Below, one piece after another: positions 34,876 through 47,077 of a stretch of 64,000 nt of DNA. The stretch is taken from assembly GCF_014652235.1 (NCBI RefSeq), contig NZ_BMYK01000027.1, positions 1 through 64,000 of the forward strand, given 5' to 3'. The stretch's first letter is position 1. Every line of letters starts with the position of its first letter. This DNA comes from Pseudorhodoferax aquiterrae. GTDB lineage: Bacteria > Pseudomonadota > Gammaproteobacteria > Burkholderiales > Burkholderiaceae_C. Both the position numbers and the translations under genes were made by a program. Below the pieces are notes generated by a model that searched no databases, was not told where the DNA came from, and saw only the letters and a list, made by a program, of their open reading frames with translations.

Positions 34876-35559
34876 CTATTTTAGGCCATTGGCCTCGATT
34901 GCAAGATCCAGCACGGACAACAGGCCCAAAGGCGCATCGATCGCAGCATCCGCGCCCCATTCGGCCGTGTCGACCGGCCCGAGGTAGCCGTAGCAGGCGG
35001 CCACGGTGGTCATGCCGGCCGCCCGGCCCGCGACGATGTCGCGCGCATCGTCGCCCACGTACATGCAGGCCGCGGGGTCGACCTGCAGCAGGCGGGCCGC
35101 TTCCAGCAAGGGCGCCGGATGCGGCTTGGTGTAAGGCGTGGTGTCGCCGCTCACGAGCACGCCGCTGCGGGCGAACAGCGCCATGCCGGCGGTCAGCGGC
35201 GCGGAGAAGCGCAAAGGCTTGTTGGTGACCACGCCCCAGCGCAGGCCACGCGCATGCAGTTCCTCGACCAGCGCGACGACGCCGTCGAACGGCCGCGTGA
35301 GCTCGGTCAGCCGGCGTTCGTAGTTCTGGAAGAACTCCTCGCGCAAGAGCGGAAAGTCCGGATGGTCGGGTGCCATGCCGAAGGCCACGCCCAGCATGCC
35401 GCGGGCGCCGGCGCCCGCCATCGCACGGTAGGCGGCCAAGCCCAGGGGCGGCAGGCCGCGGTCGGTGCGCAGTTGGTCGGCGGCCGCGCCCAGGTCGCCT
35501 GCGCTGTCGACCAGCGTGCCGTCCAGATCGAACAACACGGCCTTCAGTTCACGCGCCAT
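34876..35559 (-). CDS. gph: Phosphoglycolate phosphatase
   Basis: Predicted 227-residue HAD-family phosphatase that removes phosphate from 2-phosphoglycolate formed in DNA repair. HAD motifs: [12 protein letters not shown] near residue 8, VVTNKP near 112, TKPHPAPLL near 145 and YVGDDARDI near 167. The start overlaps the end of ubiG by 11 bp, an arrangement widespread in beta- and gammaproteobacteria, and supports the gph name over other HAD members. Its 3' end contains the ssrA promoter. Confidence 0.94.
   Translation of the reverse strand: MARELKAVLFDLDGTLVDSAGDLGAAADQLRTDRGLPPLGLAAYRAMAGAGARGMLGVAFGMAPDHPDFPLLREEFFQNYERRLTELTRPFDGVVALVEELHARGLRWGVVTNKPLRFSAPLTAGMALFARSGVLVSGDTTPYTKPHPAPLLEAARLLQVDPAACMYVGDDARDIVAGRAAGMTTVAACYGYLGPVDTAEWGADAAIDAPLGLLSVLDLAIEANGLK
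34878..34904 (-). promoter_or_regulatory. ssrA promoter inside the end of gph
   Basis: Minus-strand -10 TAAAAT (34883-34878) lies 10 bp before the tmRNA 5' end and overlaps the last codon and stop of gph. TTGCAA (34904-34899) upstream may be the -35, although its spacing of 15 is short. Confidence 0.6.
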
Positions 35560-36277
35560 CGGGCGTCTCCGGCGGCCGGCGCGTGGCCAGCATGTAGTTC
35601 ACGCTGGTGTCGCTGCTGAGCCAATAGCGCCGCGTGATCGGGTTGTACTCGAGGCCGCTGCTGTGCTGCAGCTCCAGGCCGGCAGCGCGGCAGTGGCGCC
35701 CGAGTTCACTGGGCCGGATCATCTTGTCGTAGTGGTGGGTGCCGCGCGGCAGCAGATTCAGCAGGTACTCGGCTCCCAGGATGGCGAACAGGAAGGACTT
35801 GGCATTGCGGTTCAGCGTGGAGAAGAACACCCAGCCGCCGGGCTTGACCAGCTGCGCGCAGGCGCGCACCACGGACGCCGGATCGGGCACATGCTCGAGC
35901 ATCTCCATGCAGGTGACGACGTCGAAGCTCGCCGGTTGCTCCGCCGCCAACTCTTCGGCGCTGACCTCGCGGTAGCGGATGTTGGGCGTGCCGGCTTCGA
36001 GCGCGTGCAGCTGCGCCACCTTCAACGCCTTGGTCGACAGGTCGATGCCCAGTACGTTGGCGCCGCGCCGTGCCATGCTGTCGGCCAGGATGCCCCCGCC
36101 GCAGCCGACATCCACGACCTGGCGTCCGGCCAGGGCGGCCGACTCCAGGATCCAGTTCAGCCGCAGCGGGTTGATCTGGTGCAAGGGGCGGAACTCGCTC
36201 TCCGGGTCCCACCAGCGGTGCGCGAGCTCGGAGAACTTGGCGAGTTCGGCCGGGTCGGCGTTCAGGGCAGCATTCAT
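35549..36277 (-). CDS. ubiG: Ubiquinone biosynthesis O-methyltransferase
   Basis: Predicted 242-residue SAM-dependent methyltransferase performing both O-methylations in ubiquinone synthesis. The SAM motif is [20 protein letters not shown] near residue 57; the N-terminal [32 protein letters not shown] is diagnostic for UbiG. Further motifs are [12 protein letters not shown] near 127 and FFSTLNRN near 155. ATG 36277. Coupled to gph; separated from ompA by a terminator. Confidence 0.96.
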   Translation of the reverse strand: MNAALNADPAELAKFSELAHRWWDPESEFRPLHQINPLRLNWILESAALAGRQVVDVGCGGGILADSMARRGANVLGIDLSTKALKVAQLHALEAGTPNIRYREVSAEELAAEQPASFDVVTCMEMLEHVPDPASVVRACAQLVKPGGWVFFSTLNRNAKSFLFAILGAEYLLNLLPRGTHHYDKMIRPSELGRHCRAAGLELQHSSGLEYNPITRRYWLSSDTSVNYMLATRRPPETPDGA

Positions 36278-36295
36278 CGTCTTCCTCTGCGCAAA

Positions 36296-36327
36296 GAAAA
36301 AAGCCCGCGGTTCGACTCGCGGGCTTT
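36296..36327 (-). terminator. Terminator of the OmpA-family gene
   Basis: Stem AAAGCCCGCG / CGCGGGCTTT (36300-36309, 36318-36327) with an 8-base loop and TTTTTTCTTT following on the minus strand. It stands 43 bp after the ompA-like stop and just before ubiG. Confidence 0.9.
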
Positions 36328-36370
36328 GATGCCTGCAGACCGCGGGCCTGCAGGTGTTCTCTGACGAGAA

Positions 36371-37015
36371 TCAGTTGGCGCGGGTGCCAACCACTTCGAT
36401 TTCCACGCGACGGTTCTTGGCGCGGCCTTCGGCGGTCTTGTTGTCAGCGACGGGTTGCTTCTCGCCCTTGCCTTCGGTGTAGACGCGGTTGCGTTCGATG
36501 CCCTTGGACACCAGATACGCCTTCACGGCTTCGGAACGACGGACCGACAGACGCTGGTTGTAGGCATCGGTACCAACGGAGTCGGTGTGACCCACGGCGA
36601 TGATGACTTCCAGGTTGATGCCCTTGATCTTGCCGACCAGGTCGTCCAGCTTGGCGCGGCCTTCGGGCTTCAGCACGGACTTGTCGAAGTCGAAGAAGGC
36701 GTCGGCAGCGTAGGTCACCTTGGTGGCTGCGGGCGGCTGGGGTGCGACGGCCGGTGCCGGAGCGGGGGCCGGAGCCGGAGCAGCGGCCGGAGCCGGCGCC
36801 GGGGCGGCAGCAGCCTGGGCGACGATGGCGCCATCGCAGCCCTTGGCGGCGGTGGCAGGCGTCCAGTAGGCATCGCGCCAGCACAGGGCCTGGTCAGCGG
36901 TCTTCCACACCAGCGTGCCATCGGCGGTACGCCAGTTGTCGACCGATTGAGCACCTGCGGCGGTAGCGAGCGCTGCGGAGGCCAACAACATCGCCACTTT
37001 GTTCAATTTCTTCAT
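36371..37015 (-). CDS. ompA: OmpA-family outer membrane protein
   Basis: Predicted 214-residue exported protein. Signal peptide residues 1-22 (LLASAALATAAGAQ). A short region with two Trp-rich stretches and Cys residues (NWRTADGTLVWKTADQALCWRDAYW) is followed by an Ala/Pro linker of about 35 residues. The C-terminal OmpA peptidoglycan-binding domain has FDFDKSVLKPEGRAKLDDL, VGHTDSVGTDAYNQRLSVRRSEAVKAYL and GRAKNRRVEI. There is no eight-strand beta-barrel, so it is the short Burkholderiales type rather than enteric OmpA. ATG 37015 with AGGAG five bases upstream. Divergent from gyrA with 212 bp between. Confidence 0.92.
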   Translation of the reverse strand: MKKLNKVAMLLASAALATAAGAQSVDNWRTADGTLVWKTADQALCWRDAYWTPATAAKGCDGAIVAQAAAAPAPAPAAAPAPAPAPAPAVAPQPPAATKVTYAADAFFDFDKSVLKPEGRAKLDDLVGKIKGINLEVIIAVGHTDSVGTDAYNQRLSVRRSEAVKAYLVSKGIERNRVYTEGKGEKQPVADNKTAEGRAKNRRVEIEVVGTRAN

Positions 37016-37195
37016 GGTTCTCCTCTGGGGGAAAAAGGCGCAGCAGCGCTGCGAAACCGGAACGCCTTCAGTGACCACCACTGAGCACGTACGCATTGAT
37101 TGTGCCATACGCCCCCTAGCCGACCGGTTCACAGACCGTAGGACAAAAGCCAAAACCCAGCGGTTTGTTGCAACAACGCGACAGATGCCGGCGCC

Positions 37196-37201
37196 TAAAA
37201 T
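37196..37201 (+). promoter_or_regulatory. -10 box of gyrA
   Basis: TAAAAT 26 bp before the gyrA start, giving a leader of about 15-20 nt. TTGCAA at 37168-37173 is too far away for a normal -35, so the upstream element is uncertain. Confidence 0.45.
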
Positions 37202-37227
37202 GCGCGGCCTTCCCTGCTGCTCACACC

Positions 37228-39861
37228 ATGACCCAATTCGCCAAAGAAACCCTGCCGATCAGTCTCGAAGAGGAGATGCGGCGGAGCTATCTCGATTACG
37301 CGATGAGCGTGATCGTGGGCCGGGCGCTGCCCGACGCACGGGACGGACTCAAGCCGGTGCACCGCCGTGTGCTGTTCGCGATGCACGAGCTCAACAACGA
37401 CTGGAACCGGCCGTACAAGAAGTCGGCGCGTATCGTCGGCGACGTGATCGGCAAGTACCACCCGCACGGGGACCAATCGGTCTACGACACCATCGTGCGG
37501 ATGGCGCAGGACTTCTCCATGCGCCACATGCTGGTGGATGGCCAGGGCAATTTCGGCTCGGTCGACGGCGACAACGCCGCCGCCATGCGTTACACCGAGA
37601 TCCGGCTGGCCAAGGTCGCGCACGAGTTGCTGGCCGACCTGGACAAGGAAACCGTCGATTTCGGCCCCAACTACGACGGCAGCGAGAAGGAACCGCTGGT
37701 GCTGCCGACGCGGCTGCCCAACCTGCTCGTGAACGGCTCGGGCGGCATCGCGGTGGGCATGGCTACCAACATCCCGCCGCACAACCTGAACGAAGTGGTG
37801 GATGCCTGCCTGCACCTGCTGCGCCATCCGGACGCGGACATCGACGCGTTGATGGAGTTCGTGCCGGCGCCGGACTTTCCCACGGCCGGCATCATCTACG
37901 GCATCAGCGGCGTCAAGGAAGGCTACCGCACGGGCCGCGGCAAGGTCGTGATGCGTGCCAAGTGCCACTTCGAGGACATCGACCGCGGCCAGCGCCAGGC
38001 GATCATCGTCGACGAGCTGCCCTACCAGGTCAACAAGAAGACGCTGCAGGAGCGCATGGCCGAGCTGGTGCACGAGAAGAAGCTCGAGGGCATCAGCCAC
38101 ATCCAGGACGAGTCCGACAAGTCGGGCATGCGCCTGGTGATCGAGCTCAAGCGCGGCGAAGTGCCCGAGGTCGTGCTGAACAACCTGTACAAGCAGACCC
38201 AGCTGCAGGACACCTTCGGCATGAACATGGTGGCGCTGGTCAATGGCCAGCCCAAGCTGTGCAACCTGAAGGACTTGATCGAGGTCTTCCTGGACCACCG
38301 CCGCGAGGTCGTCACGCGGCGCACCATTTTCAACCTGCGCAAGGCCCGCGAGCGCGGCCATGTGCTGGAAGGCCTGGCCGTCGCGCTGGCCAACATCGAC
38401 GAGTTCATCCGCATCATCCGCGAGTCGCCCACGCCGCCCGTCGCCAAGGCCGAGCTCATGGCGCGCAGTTGGGACAGCAAGCTCGTGCGCGAGATGCTGA
38501 CCCGCACGCGCGCCGACGGCGGCATCGTCAACGCCGACGACTACCGCCCCGAGGGCCTGGACCGCATCTACGGCATGGGCGGCGACGGCCTGTACCGGCT
38601 GTCGGACACGCAGGCCCAGGAAATCCTGCAGATGCGCCTGCAACGCCTGACCGGCCTGGAACAGGACAAGATCACGGCCGAGTACAAGGACGTGATGGCC
38701 GAGATCGAGGACCTGCTGGACATCCTGGCCAAGCCCGAGCGCGTCTCGACCATCATCGGCGAGGAGCTCACGGCCATCAAGCAGGAGTTCGGCCAGACCA
38801 AGATCGGCGCGCGCCGCAGCCATGTGGAGCACAGCTCCTACGACCTGAGCACCGAGGACCTGATCACGCCGACCGACATGGTCGTGACGCTCTCGCACTC
38901 GGGCTACATCAAGAGCCAGCCGCTGTCCGAATACCGCGCCCAGAAGCGCGGCGGCCGCGGCAAGCAGGCCACCGCCACGAAGGAAGACGACTGGATCGAC
39001 CAGCTCTTCATCGCCAACACGCACGACTACATCCTGTGCTTCTCCAACCGCGGCCGGCTCTACTGGCTCAAGGTCTGGGAAGTCCCGCAGGGCTCGCGCG
39101 GCTCGCGCGGCAGGCCCATCGTCAACATGTTCCCGCTGGCCGAGGGCGAGAAGATCAACGTGGTGCTGGCGCTCACGGGTGAAAACCGCAGCTTCCCGTC
39201 CACGCACTACGTCTTCATGGCGACGTCCATGGGCACCGTCAAGAAGACGGCGCTGGACGAGTTCAGCAACCCGCGCAAGGGCGGCATCATCGCCGTGAAC
39301 CTGGACGAGGGCGACTACCTGATCGGCGCCGCCCTCACCGACGGCAAGCACGACGTGATGCTGTTCTCCGATGGCGGCAAGGCCGTGCGTTTCGACGAGG
39401 ACGACGTGCGCCCGCTGGGCCGTGCCGCGCGCGGCGTGCGGGGCATGACGCTGGAGCCGGGCCAGAGCGTGATCGCCATGCTGGTGGCCGAAGACGAACA
39501 GCAGTCGGTGCTGACCGCCACCGAGAACGGCTACGGCAAGCGCACGCCGATCACCGAGTACACGCGCCACGGCCGTGGCACAAAGGGCATGATCGCGATC
39601 CAGCAGAGCGAGCGCAACGGCAAGGTCGTGGCCGCCACGCTGGTCCATGCCGACGACGAGATCATGCTGATCACCGACAAGGGCGTGCTGGTGCGCACCC
39701 GCGTCAGCGAGATCCGCGAACTCGGCCGCGCCACCCAGGGCGTGACACTGATCGGCCTGGACGAAGGCTCCAAGCTCAGCGGCCTGCAGCGCATCGTCGA
39801 GAACGACGCCAACGCACCAGCCTCCGACGAAGGCGGCGAAGGCGAAACACCCGCCAGCTGA
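37228..39861 (+). CDS. gyrA: DNA gyrase subunit A
   Basis: Predicted 877-residue gyrase A subunit, which cuts and rejoins DNA for negative supercoiling. The opening [39 protein letters not shown] is canonical, and the quinolone-resistance region [28 protein letters not shown] has the Ser of GDxSVY-type position as Gln-Ser-Val-Tyr, i.e. the usual serine is retained. The catalytic Tyr lies in [10 protein letters not shown]. The six-bladed C-terminal domain starts with the GyrA box QKRGGRGK near 575. ATG 37228. A strong terminator follows, so the serC operon is separate or partly read through. Confidence 0.98.
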   Translation: MTQFAKETLPISLEEEMRRSYLDYAMSVIVGRALPDARDGLKPVHRRVLFAMHELNNDWNRPYKKSARIVGDVIGKYHPHGDQSVYDTIVRMAQDFSMRHMLVDGQGNFGSVDGDNAAAMRYTEIRLAKVAHELLADLDKETVDFGPNYDGSEKEPLVLPTRLPNLLVNGSGGIAVGMATNIPPHNLNEVVDACLHLLRHPDADIDALMEFVPAPDFPTAGIIYGISGVKEGYRTGRGKVVMRAKCHFEDIDRGQRQAIIVDELPYQVNKKTLQERMAELVHEKKLEGISHIQDESDKSGMRLVIELKRGEVPEVVLNNLYKQTQLQDTFGMNMVALVNGQPKLCNLKDLIEVFLDHRREVVTRRTIFNLRKARERGHVLEGLAVALANIDEFIRIIRESPTPPVAKAELMARSWDSKLVREMLTRTRADGGIVNADDYRPEGLDRIYGMGGDGLYRLSDTQAQEILQMRLQRLTGLEQDKITAEYKDVMAEIEDLLDILAKPERVSTIIGEELTAIKQEFGQTKIGARRSHVEHSSYDLSTEDLITPTDMVVTLSHSGYIKSQPLSEYRAQKRGGRGKQATATKEDDWIDQLFIANTHDYILCFSNRGRLYWLKVWEVPQGSRGSRGRPIVNMFPLAEGEKINVVLALTGENRSFPSTHYVFMATSMGTVKKTALDEFSNPRKGGIIAVNLDEGDYLIGAALTDGKHDVMLFSDGGKAVRFDEDDVRPLGRAARGVRGMTLEPGQSVIAMLVAEDEQQSVLTATENGYGKRTPITEYTRHGRGTKGMIAIQQSERNGKVVAATLVHADDEIMLITDKGVLVRTRVSEIRELGRATQGVTLIGLDEGSKLSGLQRIVENDANAPASDEGGEGETPAS

Positions 39862-39874
39862 TCCTGCCCTGCCC

Positions 39875-39908
39875 GGCCCCGGCCTGCGCAAGCGGCCGGG
39901 GCCTTTTT
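39875..39908 (+). terminator. Terminator of gyrA
   Basis: Perfect 10-bp stem GGCCCCGGCC / GGCCGGGGCC (39875-39884, 39894-39903) followed by TTTTT. Confidence 0.92.
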
Positions 39909-39931
39909 CTTCTCTTGCCAACGGAGTGCCC

Positions 39932-41041
39932 ATGCAACAGCGCCCCTACAACTTTTCCGCCGGCCCGGCCGCCATCCCCGAAGAGGTGCTGCGCGAGGCC
40001 GCCTCCGAAATGCTGGACTGGCATGGCAGCGGCATGGGCGTCATGGAGATGAGCCACCGCGGCAAGGAGTTCATCTCGATCTACGAGCGCGCCGAGGCCG
40101 ACCTGCGCGCGCTGCTGGCCGTCCCGAGCCACTACAAGATCCTGTTCATGCAGGGCGGCGGCCTGGGCGAGAACGCCATCGTCCCGCTGAACCTCTCGCG
40201 TGGCGGCGTAGTCGATTTCGTCGTCACGGGCAGTTGGAGCCAGAAGTCGATCAAGGAAGCCGCGCGCTACTGCGAGCCGCAGCTGGCGGCCAGCAACGCC
40301 GACACGCAACACACCACGCTGCCCGATCCGGCCGGATGGAAGCTCAGCGCGGACGCGCGCTACCTGCACATCTGCAGCAACGAGACCATCCACGGCGTGG
40401 AGTTCCAGACCCTGCCCGACCTCAAGGCCCTGGGCTCGGACACGCCGCTCGTGATCGACTGCTCCTCGCATGTGGCGAGCCGCCCGATCGACTGGTCGCG
40501 CGTGGGCCTGGCCTTCGCGGGCGCACAGAAGAACCTGGGCCCGGCCGGCCTCACGCTGGTCATCGTGCGCGAGGACCTGCTGGGCCATGCACTCCAGGCC
40601 TGCCCGAGCGCCTTCGACTACAAGACCGTGGCCGAGCACGAGTCGATGTTCAACACGCCGCCGACCTACGGCATCTATATCGCCGGCCTGACCTTCCAGT
40701 GGCTGCTGCGCCAGCGCGAAGGCGAGCACACGGGCATCGCAGCGATGGAGCAGCGCAACCGCGCCAAGGCCGAACTGCTGTACAGCTTCATCGACGGCTC
40801 GGACTTCTACGTCAACAAGGTCGCACCCGACTGCCGTTCGCGCATGAACGTGCCCTTCTTCCTGCGCGACGAAAGCCGCAACGAAGCCTTCCTCGCGGGG
40901 GCCAAGGCACGCGGCCTGCTGCAGCTCAAGGGCCACAAGTCCGTGGGCGGCATGCGCGCCAGCATCTACAACGCCATGCCGCTGGCGGGCGTCCAGGCGC
41001 TCGTGGCCTACATGCGAGAATTTGCACAGACACAAGCCTGA
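39932..41041 (+). CDS. serC: Phosphoserine aminotransferase
   Basis: Predicted 369-residue PLP-dependent aminotransferase of serine and pyridoxal phosphate synthesis. The opening [15 protein letters not shown] is diagnostic, and the PLP lysine is in [14 protein letters not shown] near residue 197. ATG 39932 with CGGAG five bases upstream, preferred over GTG 39926. It heads the run serC-pheA-tyrA-aroA/cmk with gaps of 28, 13 and 3 bp, the standard Burkholderiales order. Confidence 0.97.
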   Translation: MQQRPYNFSAGPAAIPEEVLREAASEMLDWHGSGMGVMEMSHRGKEFISIYERAEADLRALLAVPSHYKILFMQGGGLGENAIVPLNLSRGGVVDFVVTGSWSQKSIKEAARYCEPQLAASNADTQHTTLPDPAGWKLSADARYLHICSNETIHGVEFQTLPDLKALGSDTPLVIDCSSHVASRPIDWSRVGLAFAGAQKNLGPAGLTLVIVREDLLGHALQACPSAFDYKTVAEHESMFNTPPTYGIYIAGLTFQWLLRQREGEHTGIAAMEQRNRAKAELLYSFIDGSDFYVNKVAPDCRSRMNVPFFLRDESRNEAFLAGAKARGLLQLKGHKSVGGMRASIYNAMPLAGVQALVAYMREFAQTQA

Positions 41042-41069
41042 CACACGCCCGAAAGAGACAAGACCTGCC

Positions 41070-42176
41070 ATGCCAGCCGAGCCCAGCGCCGTTTCCTCTC
41101 CCGACCTCGCGGCGCTGCGCGTGCAGATCGACGCGCTCGACCAGGAACTGCTGGCCCTGCTGAACAAGCGGGCCCATGTGGCCGAGCAAGTGGGAGCGGT
41201 CAAGCGCAGCGAGGGCTCGCCCTTCTACCGGCCCGACCGCGTGGCGCAGGTGATCGCCAAGATCCAGTCGCGCAACACCGGCCCGCTGCGCAACGAACAT
41301 GTGGCCGCCATCTGGAACGAGATCATGTCGGCCTGCCTGGCCCTGGAAGCGCCGCAGCGCGTGGCCGTGCTGGGCCCGGCAGGCACCTTCAGCGAAGAGG
41401 CCGCACTGCAGTACTTCGGCAGCGCGGTCGAGCTGCAGTACTGCGCCAACTTCGACGAAGTGTTCCATGCCACCGCCTCGGGCGCCGCGCATTTCGGCGT
41501 GGTGGGCATCGAGAGCTCGGCCGAAGGCGGCGTCACGCGGTCGCTGGATCTGCTGCTCAACACGCCCACGCACATGGTCGGCTCGGTGAGCCTGGCGGTG
41601 CAGTTCAACCTATTGCGGCTGTCGGATTCGCTCGACGGGATCGAGGCCGTGCTGGCCCACCCACAGGCCCTGGCCCAGTGCCAGAACTGGCTGTCGGCCC
41701 ACTTGCCCCACGCGGAGCGCCGGGCCGTCTCCAGCAACGCCGAGGGCGCGCGGCTGGCCGCGACCAACCCGGCCTGGGCGGGCCTCGCCAGCGAACGCGC
41801 CGCCACGCAATTCGGCCTGCACATGGTGGCACGCGCCGTGCAGGACAACGCGCACAACCGGACGCGCTTCGCCATCATCTGCCTGCCCGAGACGCTGGAC
41901 GCACCGCCGGCCTCGGGCAAGGACTGCACCAGCCTCGTGGTGTCCGTGCCGAACCGGCCGGGCGCGCTGCACGACCTGCTGGTGCCGCTCAAGACCCACG
42001 GCGTGTCGATGACGCGCTTCGAGTCGCGCCCGGCCCGCACGGGGCAGTGGGAGTACTACTTCTACATCGACCTGGACGGCCATCCGTCCCAGCCGCACGT
42101 GGGCAAGGCCCTCGAAGAGCTGCGCGAGATCTGCGCCTTCTACAAGCTGCTGGGCACCTACCCGGTCAGCGCCTGA
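41070..42176 (+). CDS. pheA: Chorismate mutase / prephenate dehydratase (P-protein)
   Basis: Predicted 368-residue bifunctional enzyme of phenylalanine synthesis. Chorismate mutase covers residues 1-95 (LRVQIDALDQELLALLNKRAHVAEQVG), prephenate dehydratase follows (VLGPAGTFSEEAALQYFG, then GVVGIESSAEGGVTRSLDLLL), and a C-terminal ACT domain has TSLVVSVPNRPGALHDLL and SMTRFESRP for feedback by phenylalanine. The dehydratase loop reads IESSAEGGV, a variant of the common VENSTEGAV. ATG 41070. No leader-peptide attenuator is visible. Confidence 0.96.
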   Translation: MPAEPSAVSSPDLAALRVQIDALDQELLALLNKRAHVAEQVGAVKRSEGSPFYRPDRVAQVIAKIQSRNTGPLRNEHVAAIWNEIMSACLALEAPQRVAVLGPAGTFSEEAALQYFGSAVELQYCANFDEVFHATASGAAHFGVVGIESSAEGGVTRSLDLLLNTPTHMVGSVSLAVQFNLLRLSDSLDGIEAVLAHPQALAQCQNWLSAHLPHAERRAVSSNAEGARLAATNPAWAGLASERAATQFGLHMVARAVQDNAHNRTRFAIICLPETLDAPPASGKDCTSLVVSVPNRPGALHDLLVPLKTHGVSMTRFESRPARTGQWEYYFYIDLDGHPSQPHVGKALEELREICAFYKLLGTYPVSA

Positions 42177-42189
42177 GGGCCGCCCTGCG

Positions 42190-43068
42190 ATGTTCGAACG
42201 CCTGGGCCTGATCGGCTGCGGCCTGATGGGTGGCTCCTTCGCGCTGGCGCTGCGCCAGGCTGGCCTGGTGCGCCAGATCGTGGGCTTCAGCGCCTCTCCC
42301 GGCACCACGCAGCGTGCGCTCGAACTGGGCGTGATCGATCGGCAGGCCGGCTCGGCCGCCGAAGCCGCAGCCGGTGCCGACCTCGTGCTCGTCGCCGTGC
42401 CGGTGGCCGCGACCGAAGCCACCTTCGCGGCCATCCGCGCCACGCTGGGCCGGGACACGCTGCTCATGGACGTGGGCTCGACCAAGAGCGACGTGGTGGC
42501 CGCGGCCGAGCGCGCGCTTGGCGCGGCCCTGCCCTGCTTCGTGCCGGCCCACCCGATCGCCGGCAAGGAGCGCGCCGGCGTCGACCATGCCGATGCCGCG
42601 CTGTACCGGGGCCGCCACGTGATCCTGACGCCCATGGCCAGTTCCGGTGCCGCCCAGCTGGCCCAGGCACAGGCCTGCTGGACGGCCCTTGGCGCACGCC
42701 TGGTCGAGATGACGCCGGCCGCGCACGACACCACCTTCGCCGCCGTCAGCCATCTGCCGCACCTGCTGGCCTTCGCCTTCATCCAAGGCATCGCGCAACA
42801 GCCCGACGGCCCCGCCATCCTGGCGCTGGGCGGGCCGGGCTTCCGCGATTTCACGCGCATTGCTGCCGCCGATCCACGCATGTGGCGCGACATCTTCCTG
42901 GCCAACCGCCAGGAATTGCTGGCCCAGCTGCGTGCACACCAGCAGGCGCTGGCACAGTTCGAGCAGCAGATCGTGGCCGGGGACGGCGCCGCGCTGGAAC
43001 AGCTGATCACACAGGCCAGCGGCATCCGCGCCGCCTGGCACATGGATTCATTCAAACCCGGGACCTGA
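42190..43068 (+). CDS. tyrA: Prephenate dehydrogenase
   Basis: Predicted 292-residue NAD(P)-dependent enzyme of tyrosine synthesis. The dinucleotide motif is LGLIGCGLMGGSFALALR near residue 5, and the catalytic-region motif is CFVPAHPIAGKERAGVDHA near 118 with the essential His. No ACT or chorismate-mutase domain is attached. It lies directly after pheA; the hisC2 gene that separates these genes in Burkholderia is absent here. Confidence 0.95.
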   Translation: MFERLGLIGCGLMGGSFALALRQAGLVRQIVGFSASPGTTQRALELGVIDRQAGSAAEAAAGADLVLVAVPVAATEATFAAIRATLGRDTLLMDVGSTKSDVVAAAERALGAALPCFVPAHPIAGKERAGVDHADAALYRGRHVILTPMASSGAAQLAQAQACWTALGARLVEMTPAAHDTTFAAVSHLPHLLAFAFIQGIAQQPDGPAILALGGPGFRDFTRIAAADPRMWRDIFLANRQELLAQLRAHQQALAQFEQQIVAGDGAALEQLITQASGIRAAWHMDSFKPGT

Positions 43069-43071
43069 AGA

Positions 43072-45087
43072 ATGTTCGACACCGCCTTCCTGGACCTCCC
43101 CCCATTGCAGGGAGCCGCCGGAACGGTGGCGCTGCCGGGCTCCAAGAGCATCTCCAACCGCGTGCTGCTGCTGGCTGCGCTGTCGGCCGGCCAGACCGTC
43201 GTGCGCGACCTGCTGGATTCCGACGACACGCGCGTGATGCTGGCCGCGCTGGCCCAGCTCGGCTGCCGCATCGCGCGCGAAGGCAGCACCGTCACCATCA
43301 CCGGCCTGGACGGCAAGCTCGCGACGACCGAGGCCGAACTGTTCATGGGCAATGCCGGCACCGCGATCCGGCCGCTGACCGCCGTGCTGGCGCTGCTGGG
43401 CGGCAAGTTCACGCTGACCGGCGTGCCGCGCATGTACGAGCGGCCCATCGGCGACCTCGTCGATGCGCTCGTGCAGCTGGGGTGTGCGATCGGCTATGGC
43501 GCCAACCCCGGCTACCCGCCGCTGGACATCGGCATGCCGGGCGTGCTGCAACTGGACCAGCCCATCCGCGTGCGCGGCGACGTCTCCAGCCAGTTCCTCA
43601 CGGCGCTGTTGCTGGCGCTGCCGCTGGTGGCCCGGCGCGACATCGTGGTCGAGGTGGTCGGCGAACTGATCTCCAAGCCCTACGTGGAGATCACGTTGAA
43701 CCTGCTGGCGCGCTTCGGCATCGCGGTCGCGCGCGAGGGCTGGCAGCGTTTCACGATCCAGGCCGGCAGCCGCTACCAGTCGCCCGGCGAGATCCATGTC
43801 GAGGCCGACGCCTCGTCGGCCAGCTACTTCGTGGCGCTGGGCGCCATCGCGGCCGACGCCGCCCAGCCGCTGCGCATCGAGGGCGTGGGCGCAGCCTCGA
43901 TCCAGGGCGACATCCGCTTCGTCGAAGCCGCCCAGGCCATGGGCGCGGCGGTCGAGGCCGGTCCCAACTGGCTGCAGGTGGCGCGCGGCGCCTGGCCGCT
44001 CAAGGCCATCGACCTCGATTGCAACCACATTCCCGATGCCGCCATGACGCTGGCCGTCATGGCGCTGTACGCCGACGGGCCGAGCCGGCTGCACAACATC
44101 GCAAGCTGGCGCGTCAAGGAGACCGACCGCATCGCCGCCATGGCCGCCGAGCTGCGCAAGTTCGGTGCCGAGGTCGAGGAAGGCCAGGACTTCCTGCGCA
44201 TCGTGCCGCCGCCGGCCGACCAGCCCTGGCCCAGCGCGGCCATCCACACCTACGACGACCACCGCGTCGCCATGTGCTTCTCGCTGGCCGCGTTCCACCG
44301 GCTGCGCCCGGGCGCGGCGCCCTCGGGCTCGCCGGTGCGCATCCTCGATCCCAAGTGCGTGGCCAAGACCTTCCCGGACTACTTTGAGACGCTGCTGTCG
44401 GTCTGCCGCGCCCCCACCTCCCAGGTGCCGGTGTTGTGCATCGACGGACCGACGGCCTCGGGCAAGGGCACGGTGGCCGCCGCCGTGGCGCGCGCGCTGG
44501 GCTACCACTTCCTCGATTCGGGCGCGATGTACCGCATCACGGCCTACGCGGCGCTACGTGCGGGCCACGCCATCGGCCCCGAGAGCGAAACGGCCATCGC
44601 TGCCATGGCCGCCACACTGCCCGTGCGCTTCGACGACGGCCGCATCTGGCTGGACACCGAGGACGTGACCGACGCGATCCGCACCGAGGAGGCCGGCATG
44701 AACGCCTCCAAGGTGTCGGCCCTGCCATCCGTGCGCGCTGCGCTGGTCGACCTGCAACTGAGCTTTCGCCGCCTGCCGGGGCTGGTCGCCGACGGTCGCG
44801 ACATGGGCACGGTGATCTTCCCGGCAGCCCCGCTCAAGGTGTATCTGACGGCCAGCGCCGAGAGGCGCGCGGAGCGCCGGCATAAGCAATTGATTTCCAA
44901 AGGGATTTCAACTACAATTGCGACCCTTCGCGCGGACCTTGAGGCGCGCGACGCGCGGGATGCCTCCCGCCCCGTCGCCCCGCTTCGCGCCGCAGCCGAT
45001 GCCCTCACCCTGGACAACTCCGATCTCACAGTGCAAGCCTGTGTCGATCGGGTCCTGGCCTGGTGGGATCAGCGGCAGGGGTTCTGA
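43072..45087 (+). CDS. aroA-cmk: Fused EPSP synthase and cytidylate kinase
   Basis: Predicted 671-residue bifunctional protein. Residues 1-440 are 3-phosphoshikimate 1-carboxyvinyltransferase ([16 protein letters not shown] near 24, [18 protein letters not shown] near 90, [16 protein letters not shown] near 350). Residues 445-671 are cytidylate kinase with P-loop [18 protein letters not shown] and [13 protein letters not shown]. The linker is only about a dozen residues ([11 protein letters not shown]). This fusion is known in Comamonadaceae. The 3' part contains an AT-rich sigma-70 promoter for rpsA, where the protein reads [16 protein letters not shown] 43072, three bases after tyrA. Confidence 0.96.
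   Translation: MFDTAFLDLPPLQGAAGTVALPGSKSISNRVLLLAALSAGQTVVRDLLDSDDTRVMLAALAQLGCRIAREGSTVTITGLDGKLATTEAELFMGNAGTAIRPLTAVLALLGGKFTLTGVPRMYERPIGDLVDALVQLGCAIGYGANPGYPPLDIGMPGVLQLDQPIRVRGDVSSQFLTALLLALPLVARRDIVVEVVGELISKPYVEITLNLLARFGIAVAREGWQRFTIQAGSRYQSPGEIHVEADASSASYFVALGAIAADAAQPLRIEGVGAASIQGDIRFVEAAQAMGAAVEAGPNWLQVARGAWPLKAIDLDCNHIPDAAMTLAVMALYADGPSRLHNIASWRVKETDRIAAMAAELRKFGAEVEEGQDFLRIVPPPADQPWPSAAIHTYDDHRVAMCFSLAAFHRLRPGAAPSGSPVRILDPKCVAKTFPDYFETLLSVCRAPTSQVPVLCIDGPTASGKGTVAAAVARALGYHFLDSGAMYRITAYAALRAGHAIGPESETAIAAMAATLPVRFDDGRIWLDTEDVTDAIRTEEAGMNASKVSALPSVRAALVDLQLSFRRLPGLVADGRDMGTVIFPAAPLKVYLTASAERRAERRHKQLISKGISTTIATLRADLEARDARDASRPVAPLRAAADALTLDNSDLTVQACVDRVLAWWDQRQGF
44890..44918 (+). 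promoter_or_regulatory. rpsA promoter inside cmk
   Basis: TTGATT (44890-44895), 17-bp spacer, TACAAT (44913-44918): the best sigma-70 promoter in the window, embedded in the coding sequence of the cmk part. Transcription should begin near 44925, giving a leader of about 345 nt before rpsA. Confidence 0.85.
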
Positions 45088-45268
45088 GGCACACGCTCCA
45101 GGCCGCACGAAGAACCAGGCCCATCCGGCCAGCCCGCGCAGCAAGCGCATCGGCCGGGTGGATCGCAACCCAACCGTCGCGGGACGCTCCCGCAACTACC
45201 GCCACGACAGCCTTAGAAGCCCGCGCAATCCCGCGCAGGCAAACCCTGCTCCGTGGTCAAGGAAATAC

Positions 45269-46957
<1,689 letters not shown>

Positions 46958-46972
46958 GCGTTGCTTGAAAGG

Positions 46973-47050
46973 CGCACGGGAACGCATGTTCCTGTGCGAC
47001 ATTCGTCGGGCCAGCACCGCCACCCCACCAGGGGTTGGAGGACTGGCCCG
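46973..47050 (+). promoter_or_regulatory. Two hairpins between rpsA and ihfB
   Basis: Hairpin 1: CGCACGGGAAC / GTTCCTGTGCG (46973-46983, 46988-46998), one G-U pair, loop GCAT. Hairpin 2: CGGGCCAG / CTGGCCCG (47007-47014, 47043-47050) with an inner CCCC-ACCA-GGGG. Neither has a T-run, so they may be processing or attenuation elements rather than a full terminator; ihfB could be cotranscribed with rpsA. Confidence 0.5.
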
Positions 47051-47077
47051 ATTCCATTGATGCAGCCTTGAACCGAC

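Noticed and set aside
36332-36354. CCTGCAG...CTGCAGG imperfect palindrome after the ompA-like gene
   Set aside because: Adjacent to a full terminator, short, imperfect and without a linked promoter; likely chance in GC-rich sequence.
37195-39933. A 912-codon open frame antisense to gyrA
   Set aside because: It mirrors gyrA exactly, has a His/Val/Ala-rich composition with no domain, and is a by-product of high GC at third positions. The same applies to long antisense frames over rpsA (45257-47767), the oxoprolinase (51226-54948), glnA (4141-6831) and glnS (59201-61180).
41042-41069. Phenylalanine leader-peptide attenuator before pheA
   Set aside because: The gap is only 28 bp with no Phe-rich frame or terminator hairpin.
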